DNA from: Streptomyces sp. NBC_00154
Lineage (GTDB): Bacteria > Actinomycetota > Actinomycetes > Streptomycetales > Streptomycetaceae
Direction: 5' to 3'
Assembly: GCF_026342835.1 (NCBI RefSeq)
Contig: NZ_JAPEMI010000001.1
Coordinates: forward strand, 3,602,501-3,666,500
Length of the DNA: 64,000 nt
Part shown: one piece after another, positions 1 to 8,342 of the stretch
Layout of the letters: each line of letters starts with the position of its first letter
How positions within the stretch are numbered: the first letter of the stretch is position 1
Position numbers and translations under genes: made by a program
Notes under the pieces: generated by a model
The model's input: the letters and a program-made list of their open reading frames with translations, nothing else
What the model was told of the DNA's origin: nothing
Database searches by the model: none

Positions 1-234
1 GCTGTCGCTGTCGGCGGTCGGCCGACGAACGGTGGACGTGGTCGTTGCGCCGCGGTTGCTGCGTCTTCCGACCGCTGCACCGCGTTCGGCCAGGGCATAG
101 CAAGGGCCGACAGGTGCAGGGGCGGCAAAAGCGGGTACGGCGTACGCGGTGGGGACGAAGCCGCGCAAGCGGTCGGCGACCGTTGCGCGCAGCGTAGCCA
201 GGCCCGAGGCGTCAACCCCGACGTGTGGGTACAC
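1..234 (-). CDS. bldN: RNA polymerase ECF sigma factor BldN, N-terminal part (cut by window edge)
   Basis: Reading the minus strand from a GTG at 234 gives 78 open codons beginning MYPHVGVDASGLATLRAT, which I recognise as the N-terminal pro-region of the Streptomyces developmental sigma factor BldN. A GGGAG ribosome site lies about 6 bases upstream of the GTG. The family has an N-terminal extension of roughly 85 residues that is removed to give mature sigma; only this extension is inside the window, so no sigma region 2 or 4 can be seen. BldN directs aerial-hypha genes such as those for chaplins and rodlins. Recognition is from memory of the S. coelicolor protein and from the neighbourhood (HAD protein, glutaredoxin, rex), which is the usual one for bldN. 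Confidence 0.85.
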   Translation of the reverse strand, partial: MYPHVGVDASGLATLRATVADRLRGFVPTAYAVPAFAAPAPVGPCYALAERGAAVGRRSNRGATTTSTVRRPTADSDS

Positions 235-279
235 GGGACTCCCAGAGGCAGAGCTTCCATCACGTGCAGTGCGAAACCG

Positions 280-295
280 TCACTCGTCGTAGTGA
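280..295. promoter_or_regulatory. Inverted repeat upstream of bldN, candidate regulator site
   Basis: TCACT-N6-AGTGA is a perfect 5-bp inverted repeat, 46 bases upstream of the bldN start codon. Its half-sites resemble the TNAC/GTNA halves of BldD-type operators, but the spacing does not match the usual 15-bp BldD pseudo-palindrome well. The rest of the 354-base gap (235-588) between bldN and the HAD gene shows no coding signal and presumably holds the bldN promoter. Confidence 0.3.
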
Positions 296-588
296 GTGGT
301 GGGTTCCGGAATGCGTCTGAGGAGAATAACGCTTCGTACAGGCAGTGCTACACCCAGTTGCTCAAATCATCGGTTCCGTCGCTTCTGTAGCGACTATGAG
401 GCGCATCCAGTAGCACATCGTGACCGGTTATTGATCGGATTACTTCGTGATCTGCCTGCGGCCGCAACGGGTTGTGGTCGGGTGCGCGCAATCCGACTGG
501 CGGGAGCGGTCGGCGGGTAGGGGGTCCCGATTGGCGGCAGGGAGCCGGGCGTGGCTCGGCCCCCTGCGCGGGGAAGATCCGCGTGCGG

Positions 589-1545
589 TCAGCGGCGGCG
601 GCGGTGCAGGGCGACGGCGGCCGCGGTGCCGCCCGCGAGGGCGCCGACACCGGCCGCGGCCGGGATGCCGACCTTGGCCGCCTTGCGGCCCGTGCGGTAG
701 TCGCGCAGCCGCCAGTCGAGGGCCCGGGCGTGCTTACGGAGCTTTGTGTCCGGGTTGATCGCGTAGGGGTGACCGACCAGGGACAGCATCGGGATGTCGT
801 TGTGCGAATCGCTGTACGCCGCGCAGCGGGCGAGGTCGAGGCCCTCGGCGGCGGCCAGGGCGCGGACCGCCTCGGCCTTCGCGGGCCCGTGCAGCGGCTC
901 GCCGACCAGGCGGCCGGTGTAGACGCCGTCGACGGACTCGGCGACCGTGCCGAGCGCGCCGGTCAGCCCGAGCCGGCGGGCGATGATCGTGGCGGTCTCC
1001 ACCGGGGCGGCGGTGACCAGCCAGACCTTCTGTCCGGCGTCGAGGTGGGCCTGGGCGAGGGCGCGGGTGCCCGGCCAGATGCGGTCGGCCATGTACTCGT
1101 CGTAGATCTCCTCGCCGATGGACATCAGCTCGGAGACGCGGTGGCCCTTGACGATGGACAGGGCGCTGTCGCGGGCGTCCTGCATGTGCTCCGGGTCCTC
1201 CACGCCGGCCAGCCTGAACCAGGCCTGCTGCCAGGCGAACCGGGTCAGTTCGCGGCGCTGGAAGAACTTCCGTTTGTACAGCCCGCGGCCGAAGTGGAAG
1301 ATCGCCGCGCCCTGCATGACGGTGTTGTCCAGGTCGAAGAAGGCGGCAGCCCGTTCGTCGCCGACGACCGGGAACGCCGGCTCCGGCTCCGCGGTCGTGG
1401 CGGGGGTCTCGTCGGTGAATCGTTCGGCGGGCTGTTCGGCGTGGAGTGACGACTTCCGCGCTGCCTCGGCTGCTGCCTCGCCTGCCAGCACGCTCCGTGC
1501 TGTCGCGGAACGCCTACGTGGTGTGAGCCATCCAAGAGCGGCCAT
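589..1545 (-). CDS. HAD-superfamily subfamily IB phosphatase
   Basis: A 318-residue protein of the SerB-like HAD subfamily IB. The four HAD motifs are visible: the nucleophile motif FFDLDNT near residue 70, a Thr motif LVTAAP near 175, a lysine in GPAKAEAVR, and the acidic motif AYSDSHND near 240. The C-terminus ends in a hydrophobic Gly/Ala-rich stretch followed by HRRRR, compatible with a membrane tail. Substrate is unknown; family members hydrolyse small phosphomonoesters or act in lipid metabolism. It lies downstream of the bldN promoter region on the same strand, where Streptomyces genomes usually carry such a gene. Confidence 0.85.
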   Translation of the reverse strand: MAALGWLTPRRRSATARSVLAGEAAAEAARKSSLHAEQPAERFTDETPATTAEPEPAFPVVGDERAAAFFDLDNTVMQGAAIFHFGRGLYKRKFFQRRELTRFAWQQAWFRLAGVEDPEHMQDARDSALSIVKGHRVSELMSIGEEIYDEYMADRIWPGTRALAQAHLDAGQKVWLVTAAPVETATIIARRLGLTGALGTVAESVDGVYTGRLVGEPLHGPAKAEAVRALAAAEGLDLARCAAYSDSHNDIPMLSLVGHPYAINPDTKLRKHARALDWRLRDYRTGRKAAKVGIPAAAGVGALAGGTAAAVALHRRRR

Positions 1546-1703
1546 GTCGTGAGCATAGCCAGTCTGTTGAGCCCTTCCCGACCTGCCGGGATGCGGTGGC
1601 GTGAACTCTCGGCGGCCGAATTGTTAAACGGGCGATTCGGGGCGTACCGGATCAGTGCCGGATGAGTTACGGAAAGGGCGGGCGGTCGGCGCAGAATGAA
1701 GGC

Positions 1704-1979
1704 ATGAGTGCCTTGCTGCGTCGTACGAAGAAGAAGCCCGTGGACCGGGTGGTGACCCTGGTCGGGAAACCGGGGTGTCACCTCTGTGACGACGCGAGGC
1801 TGGTGGTGCGGGAGGTCTGCGAGGAGACCGGCGCGTCCTGGGAGGAGAAGGACATCACTCAGGACGAGGAGCTGTACCGGGAGTACTGGGAGCAGATTCC
1901 GGTCGTCCTCATTGATAACGAACAGCACACGTTCTGGCGGGTGGATCCGGCGAGGCTGCGCAGCGCGCTGCTTTCCTGA
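1704..1979 (+). CDS. Glutaredoxin-family protein
   Basis: A 91-residue thioredoxin-fold protein. The N-terminal motif KPGCHLCDDARL places a CxxC pair on the first helix, and IPVVLID near residue 72 supplies the cis-proline turn typical of the fold. I chose the ATG at 1704 rather than the ATG 14 codons upstream because homology begins there and the first codons (SALLRRTKKK) are typical. It lies just upstream of rex, and a thiol-redox role fits the redox-sensing neighbourhood, though that is inference. Confidence 0.85.
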   Translation: MSALLRRTKKKPVDRVVTLVGKPGCHLCDDARLVVREVCEETGASWEEKDITQDEELYREYWEQIPVVLIDNEQHTFWRVDPARLRSALLS

Positions 1980-2157
1980 GTGAAACCCGGTTACCATCGT
2001 GGGCGTTTTGAGTGATCTCGGGGGCGTAGTCGTGAGGAGTGTGTACCGCTTTGCCCCCTTCGGGCCTGCAACGGGCTGATGCGATCCAAGGTTCCGGGAT
2101 CGCGCGACGGATGTGCGTGACCCCGGTCACTTTGACCGGACAAAACGGACACCATCT

Positions 2158-2186
2158 TTGTGCACGCGTTCACAAAGACATAGCCT
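2158..2186 (+). promoter_or_regulatory. rex promoter with embedded Rex operator (ROP)
   Basis: The 16-mer TGTGCACGCGTTCACA at 2159-2174 differs at one base from the consensus Rex operator TGTGAACGCGTTCACA. It overlaps a -35-like TTGTGC (2158-2163), followed after 17 bases by TAGCCT (2181-2186) as a -10. The operator therefore covers the -35 and spacer, as expected for a repressor site. Rex is known to repress its own operon when the NADH/NAD+ ratio is low and to release DNA at high NADH. Confidence 0.9.
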
Positions 2187-2251
2187 GCATTCGACGGGGC
2201 GGTCTTGGAACATATGGCCGCCTGCAGCCCCGCTCATCCCGCAGGAGCACC

Positions 2252-3025
2252 GTGGCAACTGGCCGAACTCACCGACCGGCGACCCGTAGCCGAGGAATTC
2301 CCGAGGCCACCGTCGCCCGGCTTCCGCTGTATCTCCGCGCACTGACCGCGCTCTCCGAGCGCTCGGTCCCCACGGTCTCGTCCGAGGAACTCGCCGCGGC
2401 GGCGGGAGTCAACTCTGCCAAGCTGCGCAAGGACTTCAGCTACCTCGGCTCCTACGGGACGCGTGGCGTCGGGTACGACGTCGAGTACCTCGTCTACCAG
2501 ATCTCCCGCGAGCTCGGGCTCACCCAGGACTGGCCGGTCGTCATCGTCGGTATCGGTAATCTCGGCGCCGCGCTCGCCAACTACGGCGGCTTCGCCTCCC
2601 GCGGTTTCCGGGTCGCCGCGCTGATCGACGCGGACCCCGCGATGACCGGTACGCCCGTCGCCGGGATTCCCGTCCAGCACGCCGACGAGCTGGAGAAGAT
2701 CGTCAGCGACAACGGCGTGTCGATCGGTGTCATCTCCACCCCGGCCGGTGCCGCCCAGCAGGTCTGCGACCGCCTCGTCGCCGCGGGCGTCACCTCCATC
2801 CTGAACTTCGCGCCGACGGTGCTCTCCGTGCCGGACGGCGTCGACGTCCGCAAGGTCGACCTCTCGATCGAACTCCAGATCCTCGCCTTCCACGAGCAGC
2901 GCAAGGCCGGCGAGGAAGCCGCTGCCGGGGGCGACGTCGACCAGGCCGCGCCGCCCGTGCGCGCCGCCACGAGCAGCAGCCGGAAGGGACCCGACGGGGA
3001 CATGCCCGCCGTGATGCCGGCATGA
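2252..3025 (+). CDS. rex: Redox-sensing transcriptional repressor Rex
   Basis: A 257-residue protein nearly identical in layout to S. coelicolor Rex. It has an N-terminal winged-helix DNA-binding domain (about 15-80, with VNSAKLRKDFSYLGSYG) and a Rossmann NAD(H) domain with GIGNLG at 100-105. Rex senses the NADH/NAD+ ratio and represses respiratory genes. The start is the GTG at 2252, preceded by AGGAG; the open frame extends further upstream but through the promoter and operator, so the longer start is excluded. The last four bases overlap hemA (ATGA), so the genes are co-translated and Rex controls haem synthesis through its own operon. Confidence 0.97.
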   Translation: MATGRTHRPATRSRGIPEATVARLPLYLRALTALSERSVPTVSSEELAAAAGVNSAKLRKDFSYLGSYGTRGVGYDVEYLVYQISRELGLTQDWPVVIVGIGNLGAALANYGGFASRGFRVAALIDADPAMTGTPVAGIPVQHADELEKIVSDNGVSIGVISTPAGAAQQVCDRLVAAGVTSILNFAPTVLSVPDGVDVRKVDLSIELQILAFHEQRKAGEEAAAGGDVDQAAPPVRAATSSSRKGPDGDMPAVMPA

Positions 3026-4518
3026 GTCTCCTTGTCGTAGGGCTGAGCCACCGCAGCGCCCCGGTCTCCGTACTGGAGCGGGCGTCGCTGGCTGCCGAGA
3101 CGCAGGCCAAGCTGCTGCAGGATTCCCTGGCAGCGGAGCCCGCGGCTGAGGCCGCCGTCCTCGCCACCTGTAACCGCATCGAGCTGTACGCCGACGTGGA
3201 CAAGTTCCACGCGGGCGTCGCCGAGCTGTCCACGCTCCTCGCGCAGCACAGCGGGGTCGGGCTGGACGAGCTCACTCCGTATCTCTATGTGCACTACGAG
3301 GACCGGGCCGTCCACCACCTCTTCTCGGTGGCGTGCGGGCTGGACTCGATGGTCGTCGGCGAGGGCCAGATCCTCGGCCAGATCAAGGACGCGCTGGCGC
3401 TGGGGCAGGAGAGCCACACCGCGGGCCGGCTGCTGAACGACCTGTTCCAGCAGTCTTTGCGGGTCGGCAAGCGCGCGCACAGCGAGACCGGGATCGACCG
3501 GGCCGGGCAGTCGCTCGTCACCTTCGGCCTGCAGCAGCTCGCGGGCGGCGCCGACACCGCCGACTGGGCCGGCGGCAAGCGTGCTCTGGTGATCGGCGCC
3601 GGCTCGATGTCGTCGCTGGCCGCCGCCACGCTGGCCCGTACCGGTGTCGCCGAGATCGTCGTCGCCAACCGGACCCGGGCCCGCGCCGACCGGCTCGTCG
3701 AGATCCTGAGCCAGGCCGGTGGCACGGGAGTGACCGCCCGGGCCGTCGAGATGGCCGCGGTCGCCGACGAACTGACACGTGCCGATGTCGTCGTCTCCTG
3801 TACCGGTGCGACGGGACTCGTCCTGACCGGTGAGACCGTCGCCGGTGCGCTCGGCCTGCCGTTCGACGCGGCCGCCACCGCCGTCGAGGCGCCCGCCGTG
3901 CCCGCCGCCGACCTGGACCAGCACGCCGCGTGGGTGGAGAACGGTTCCGCCGCCACGACCGCGCAGGCACAGGCCGTGCGCCAGGCCACCGTGCCCGCGC
4001 AGTCCACCGGCCCCGTCCGGCTCGCCCTGCTCGACCTCGCCATGCCGCGCGACATCGACGGCGCGGCGGCCCGCCTCGCCGGTGTGCGCCTCGTCGACAT
4101 CGAGTCGCTCGCCGAGGCGTCCGCGGACGCTCCGATGGCCGCCGACGTGGACCAGGTGCGCACCATCGTCGCCGACGAGGTCGCCGCGTTCGGCGCCGCC
4201 CAGCGCGCCGCCCACATCACCCCGACCGTGGTCGCCCTGCGCACCATGGCCGCCGATGTGGTGGCCGGCGAGATCGCGCGGCTCGACGGGCGCCTCCCCG
4301 ACCTGGACGAGAAGCAGCGCGCCGAGATCACGCAGACCGTGCGCCGCGTCGTCGACAAGCTCCTGCACGCGCCCACCGTGCGGGTCAAGCAGCTCGCCAG
4401 TGAGCCCGGCGGCGCCGGGTACGCCGACGCGCTGCGGGAACTCTTCGACCTCGACCCGCAGACGGTCGCCGCCGTCTCCCGGGCAGACCTGAACGACCCG
4501 AATCGAGGGCGGTCATGA
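3022..4518 (+). CDS. hemA: Glutamyl-tRNA reductase
   Basis: The first committed enzyme of C5-pathway tetrapyrrole synthesis, reducing glutamyl-tRNA to glutamate-1-semialdehyde with NADPH. The 498-residue protein starts MSLLVVGLSHRSAP; the catalytic cysteine is in LATCNRIELY (Cys50). The NADPH domain has VIGAGSMSS near 190, and a C-terminal dimerisation domain follows. About 60 Ala/Gln-rich residues (roughly 275-335) interrupt the nucleotide domain before LLDLAMPRDID; such low-complexity inserts occur in Streptomyces HemA. The start overlaps rex by 4 bases and the stop overlaps hemC by 4, so it lies inside the Rex-controlled operon. Confidence 0.96.
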   Translation: MSLLVVGLSHRSAPVSVLERASLAAETQAKLLQDSLAAEPAAEAAVLATCNRIELYADVDKFHAGVAELSTLLAQHSGVGLDELTPYLYVHYEDRAVHHLFSVACGLDSMVVGEGQILGQIKDALALGQESHTAGRLLNDLFQQSLRVGKRAHSETGIDRAGQSLVTFGLQQLAGGADTADWAGGKRALVIGAGSMSSLAAATLARTGVAEIVVANRTRARADRLVEILSQAGGTGVTARAVEMAAVADELTRADVVVSCTGATGLVLTGETVAGALGLPFDAAATAVEAPAVPAADLDQHAAWVENGSAATTAQAQAVRQATVPAQSTGPVRLALLDLAMPRDIDGAAARLAGVRLVDIESLAEASADAPMAADVDQVRTIVADEVAAFGAAQRAAHITPTVVALRTMAADVVAGEIARLDGRLPDLDEKQRAEITQTVRRVVDKLLHAPTVRVKQLASEPGGAGYADALRELFDLDPQTVAAVSRADLNDPNRGRS

Positions 4519-5498
4519 CCGACAACTCACCCCGCGCGCAGACCGGCGCGCCGCTCCGGCTGGGCACCCGGCGCAGCAAGCTCGCCATGGCGCAGTCCGG
4601 CCTTGTCGCCGACGCGGTCAGCGAGGTGACCGGGCGCGCCGTCGAGCTCGTCGAGGTCACCACGTACGGAGACATCTCCAAGGAGCATCTCGCGCAGATC
4701 GGTGGCACCGGCGTGTTCGTCGCGGCGCTGCGTGAGGCGCTGCTGCGAGGCGAGGTGGACTTCGCCGTCCACTCGCTCAAGGACCTGCCGACCGCACAGC
4801 CCGAGGGCCTCGTGCTTGCTGCCGTACCGCGGCGCGAGGACCCGCGCGACGTGCTGGTGGCGCGGGACGGGCTGACCTTCGAGCAGCTGCCGTCCGGCGC
4901 CCGCATAGGCACCGGCTCGCCGCGCCGCATGGCGCAGCTCAACGCGTACGCCCGCAGCCACGGCCTCGACATCGAGACCGTGCCGATCCGTGGCAACGTC
5001 GATACGCGTATCGGATTTGTACGAAGCGGTGAACTGGACGCGGTGGTTCTCGCCGCGGCCGGGCTCAGCCGCCTCGGCCGGACCGGTGAGGTGACCGACT
5101 TCCTGCCGGTCGACACCGTTCTGCCCGCTCCCGGTCAGGGAGCACTGGCGATCGAATGCGCTGCAACCAGCGCGGACCTCGCCGCCGCGCTCGCCGAGCT
5201 CGACGACCCGTACACCCGGGTCGCCGTGACCGCCGAGCGTTCCCTGCTCGCCGCCCTGGAGGCCGGCTGCTCCGCACCTGTGGGTGCGCTGGCCGACCTC
5301 CTGGTCGACGGACAGGCTGTCAACGAACTGCGCCTGCGCGGTGTCGTCGGTTCCACCGACGGCGCCTCGCTGGTACAGATGTCCATCACCGGTCCCGTCC
5401 CCACGTCGCACGACGACGCGGCGGCCCTCGGTCGCGAGCTCGCGACCGAGATGCTTGCCAAGGGTGCGGCCGGTCTTATGGGGGAGCGAGCACTTTGA
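4515..5498 (+). CDS. hemC: Hydroxymethylbilane synthase (porphobilinogen deaminase)
   Basis: A 327-residue enzyme that polymerises four porphobilinogens into hydroxymethylbilane. Family motifs are present: LGTRRSKLA near 17, HSLKDLPT near 86, the catalytic-pocket motif PIRGNVDTR near 157, and GCSAPVGA with Cys252, which anchors the dipyrromethane cofactor. It starts with an ATGA overlap of hemA, and its TGA overlaps the TTG start of hemD, so all four rex-operon genes are translationally coupled. Confidence 0.96.
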   Translation: MTDNSPRAQTGAPLRLGTRRSKLAMAQSGLVADAVSEVTGRAVELVEVTTYGDISKEHLAQIGGTGVFVAALREALLRGEVDFAVHSLKDLPTAQPEGLVLAAVPRREDPRDVLVARDGLTFEQLPSGARIGTGSPRRMAQLNAYARSHGLDIETVPIRGNVDTRIGFVRSGELDAVVLAAAGLSRLGRTGEVTDFLPVDTVLPAPGQGALAIECAATSADLAAALAELDDPYTRVAVTAERSLLAALEAGCSAPVGALADLLVDGQAVNELRLRGVVGSTDGASLVQMSITGPVPTSHDDAAALGRELATEMLAKGAAGLMGERAL

Positions 5499-7162
5499 GC
5501 CCCACCGGCCCCGCCGTATCCGACTTTCCGGTCCTGTCCGCAGGGCACGTCACCTTCCTCGGCGCCGGTCCCGGCGATCCGGGACTGCTGACTCTGCGCG
5601 CTGTCGAGGCGCTCGCGAGCGCGGACGTTCTTGTCGCCGAGCCGGACGTGCTCGGCGTTGTTCGCGGCCATGCGCGGGCAGGCGTAAGCACGCCTGAGCT
5701 GGCGGTTGTTGACGTGTCATCAACACCCGCCGGTGTGCCCGTTCTCAGGGACGCGGCCAATCTTGTCATGGAGGCCGCGAAGGGCGGCAGGCGGGTCGTC
5801 CGTGCCGTCTCCGGTGACCCCGGCCTGGACGGGTCCGCAGGCGCGGAGATGCTCGCCTGCGCCGCCGCCGGCATCCCCTTCGAGGTCGTCCCCGGTGTCG
5901 CGAACGCCGTGGGCGTGCCCGCGTACGCCGGTGTGCCGCTGCGTGACGCGCAGGGCGCCGACGTCCGGTTCGTCGACGCCCGCACCGCCTCGGACCGCTG
6001 CTGGACCGAGATCGGCGCGAGCGACGCCACGGCTGTCGTCTCGACGACGCTGGACTCGGTCGCGGCCACCGCGGGCGAGCTGGTCTCGGCGGGCCGCAAG
6101 CCTGACACCCCGCTCACCGTCACGGTCGCGGGTACGACGACCCGGCAGCGCACCTGGACGGCGACCCTCGGGACGATCGCCCAGGTTCTCAAGCAGGCGA
6201 AGGTGCTGCCGTCGCCGGAGGGGCACCAGCCGGTCATAGCCGTGGTCGGTGAGCGCAGCTCCGCCGCCCAGCGCGACCAGCTCTCGTGGTTCGAGTCCAA
6301 GCCGCTCTTCGGTTGGAAGGTGCTCGTGCCGCGTACGAAGGAGCAGGCGGCGTCGCTCTCCGACCAGCTGCGTTCGTACGGCGCCGTGCCGCACGAGGTC
6401 CCGACGATCGCCGTCGAGCCGCCGCGCACGCCGCAGCAGATGGAGCGCGCGGTCAAGGGCCTCGTCACGGGCCGCTACGAGTGGATCGCCTTCACCAGCG
6501 TCAACGCGGTCAAGGCCGTCCGGGAGAAGTTCGAGGAGTACGGGCTCGACGCCCGTGCCTTCGCCGGGATCAAGGTCGCGGCGGTCGGCGAGCAGACCGC
6601 CGCCGCGCTGATCGACTTCGGTGTGAAGCCGGACCTGGTGCCGTCCGGTGAGCAGTCCGCCGCCGGTCTGCTGGAGGACTGGCCGCCCTACGACCCGGTC
6701 TTCGACCCGATCGACCGTGTCTTCCTGCCGCGCGCCGACATCGCCACGGAGACGCTGGTCGCCGGGCTCATCGAGCTGGGCTGGGAGGTCGACGACGTCA
6801 CCGCGTACCGCACGGTCCGCGCCTCGCCGCCGCCGTCCGACACCCGTGAGGCCATCAAGGGCGGCGGTTTCGACGCGGTGCTCTTCACCTCGTCGTCGAC
6901 CGTCCGGAACCTGGTCGGCATCGCGGGCAAGCCGCACAACGTGACTGTCATCGCGTGCATCGGCCCTGCCACGGCGAAGACCGCCGAGGAGCACGGTCTG
7001 CGGGTGGACGTGCTGTCGCCGGAGCCGTCGGTGCACAAGCTGGCCGCGGCGCTCGCCGAGTTCGGCGCGCAGCGCCGGGACGCGGCGAAGGAGGCCGGTG
7101 ACCCGGTGACGCGGCCGAGCGAGCGGCGTCCTGGGGCGCGGAGGCGTCGTACGACGACCTGA
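5495..7162 (+). CDS. hemD: Uroporphyrinogen-III synthase with N-terminal SUMT-like domain
   Basis: A 555-residue fusion. Residues about 15-250 resemble a SAM-dependent uroporphyrinogen-III methyltransferase (FLGAGPGDPGLLTLRAVEAL at the start, AGIPFEVVPGVANAVG in the middle). Residues about 265-535 form a uroporphyrinogen-III synthase, which inverts ring D while closing hydroxymethylbilane. The first domain is degenerate: the family's acidic substrate loop and its GDPFxFGRGxEE motif read EPDVLG and SGDPGLDGSAGAE here. The start is a TTG at 5495 that shares bases with the hemC stop, with GGGGGA about 10 bases upstream; no ATG or GTG fits. HemD activity is confidently predicted; methyltransferase activity is doubtful. 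Confidence 0.93.
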   Translation: MSPTGPAVSDFPVLSAGHVTFLGAGPGDPGLLTLRAVEALASADVLVAEPDVLGVVRGHARAGVSTPELAVVDVSSTPAGVPVLRDAANLVMEAAKGGRRVVRAVSGDPGLDGSAGAEMLACAAAGIPFEVVPGVANAVGVPAYAGVPLRDAQGADVRFVDARTASDRCWTEIGASDATAVVSTTLDSVAATAGELVSAGRKPDTPLTVTVAGTTTRQRTWTATLGTIAQVLKQAKVLPSPEGHQPVIAVVGERSSAAQRDQLSWFESKPLFGWKVLVPRTKEQAASLSDQLRSYGAVPHEVPTIAVEPPRTPQQMERAVKGLVTGRYEWIAFTSVNAVKAVREKFEEYGLDARAFAGIKVAAVGEQTAAALIDFGVKPDLVPSGEQSAAGLLEDWPPYDPVFDPIDRVFLPRADIATETLVAGLIELGWEVDDVTAYRTVRASPPPSDTREAIKGGGFDAVLFTSSSTVRNLVGIAGKPHNVTVIACIGPATAKTAEEHGLRVDVLSPEPSVHKLAAALAEFGAQRRDAAKEAGDPVTRPSERRPGARRRRTTT

Positions 7163-7191
7163 CCGGCCCGTTCGGGAGTGTTCAGGAGCCT

Positions 7192-7225
7192 CAGGGGCCC
7201 GGCTGTTTCGGCAGCCGGGCCCCTG
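7192..7225 (+). terminator. Terminator of the rex-hemACD operon
   Basis: A perfect 14-bp stem (CAGGGGCCCGGCTG and its complement) around a 6-base loop, 29 bases after the hemD stop. It lacks a U-tract, as is usual in Streptomyces. It separates the rex operon from hemB. Confidence 0.75.
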
Positions 7226-7297
7226 CCCGTTCTCCCGTTCATTTTTCCGGCACAGGTGTCGGTAAGACGGTGATGTGTACGGGTCTATCGTCGAAGG

Positions 7298-8296
7298 ATG
7301 ACTGTGTACGGAAACTTCCCCGGCTCCCGCCCCCGGCGGCTGCGGACGACCCCGGCGATGCGGCGGATGGTCGCCGAGACACGGCTCGACCCGGCGAACC
7401 TGATCCTGCCCGCGTTCGTACGCGAGGGCATCACGGCGCCCGTCGCCATCTCGGCCATGCCCGGTGTCCAGCAGCACACCCTGGACACCCTCCGGAAGGC
7501 CGCCGTCGACGCGGTCTCGGCCGGGGTCTCCGGGATCATGCTCTTCGGCGTTCCGGCGGACGAGAACAAGGACGCCCGGGGAACCGCGGGCACCGACCCG
7601 GACGGCATCCTCCAGGTCGGTCTGCGCGCGGTGCGCGAAGAGGTCGGTGACGATCTCGTCGTCATGTCGGACCTGTGCCTCGACGAGTACACGGACCACG
7701 GTCACTGCGGTGTCCTGACCGCCGACGGCCGTGTCGACAACGACGCCACCCTCGAGCGGTACGCCGAGATGGCCCAGGTCCAGGCGGATGCGGGCGCCCA
7801 TGTGGTCGGCCCCAGCGGCATGATGGACGGCCAGGTCGGCGTGATCCGCGACGCGCTCGATCAGACCGGGCACGAGGACGTGGCGATCCTCGCCTACACG
7901 GCGAAGTACTCGTCGGCGTTCTACGGGCCGTTCCGTGAGGCGGTCGGCTCCTCGCTGAAGGGCGACCGCAAGACGTATCAGCAGGACCCGGCGAACGCTC
8001 GCGAGTCCCTGCGCGAGCTGGCACTCGATCTCGACGAGGGCGCCGACATGGTCATGGTCAAGCCGGCCGGACCGTACCTGGACATCCTGGCGAAGGTCGC
8101 CGACTCGGTGGACGTGCCGGTCGCCGCGTACCAGATCAGCGGCGAGTACGCGATGATCGAGGCCGCCGCCGAGAAGGGCTGGATCGACCGCGACGCGGCG
8201 ATCATGGAGAGCCTGACCGGGATCCGGCGCGCAGGTGCGCAGATGATCCTGACGTACTGGGCGACGGAGGTCGCCGAGCGGCTGCGCCATTCGTAG
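7298..8296 (+). CDS. hemB: Delta-aminolevulinic acid dehydratase (porphobilinogen synthase)
   Basis: A 332-residue enzyme condensing two 5-aminolevulinates into porphobilinogen. The two active-site lysines are in [14 protein letters not shown] (Lys203) and [10 protein letters not shown] (Lys255, Schiff base). The metal-site segment reads [14 protein letters not shown], where the three-cysteine zinc type has CLCEYTSHGHCG: two cysteines are kept and the middle one is Asp, a mixed Zn/Mg-type site. It has its own transcription start after the operon terminator, although it works one step before HemC. Confidence 0.96.
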   Translation: MTVYGNFPGSRPRRLRTTPAMRRMVAETRLDPANLILPAFVREGITAPVAISAMPGVQQHTLDTLRKAAVDAVSAGVSGIMLFGVPADENKDARGTAGTDPDGILQVGLRAVREEVGDDLVVMSDLCLDEYTDHGHCGVLTADGRVDNDATLERYAEMAQVQADAGAHVVGPSGMMDGQVGVIRDALDQTGHEDVAILAYTAKYSSAFYGPFREAVGSSLKGDRKTYQQDPANARESLRELALDLDEGADMVMVKPAGPYLDILAKVADSVDVPVAAYQISGEYAMIEAAAEKGWIDRDAAIMESLTGIRRAGAQMILTYWATEVAERLRHS

Positions 8297-8305
8297 CGGC
8301 CGGCA

Positions 8306-8342
8306 CCTGGAGCCCGCGTCGCCTCAGGCCGCGGGTTCCAGG
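8306..8342. terminator. Bidirectional terminator between hemB and the HEAT-repeat gene
   Basis: CCTGGAGCCCGCG pairs with CGCGGGTTCCAGG in a 13-bp stem with one G-U pair and an 11-base loop. It starts 10 bases after hemB and overlaps the last codons of the convergent gene, so it can serve both. Confidence 0.6.

Noticed and set aside
2581..4368. 595-codon open frame antisense to rex/hemA
   Set aside because: GC-rich shadow; the product is Gly/Arg/His-rich with no domain, while the plus strand encodes well-conserved Rex and HemA.
5720..8290. 856-codon open frame antisense to hemD and hemB
   Set aside because: Spans two proven genes and their terminator, and its product is Arg/Gly-rich low complexity.
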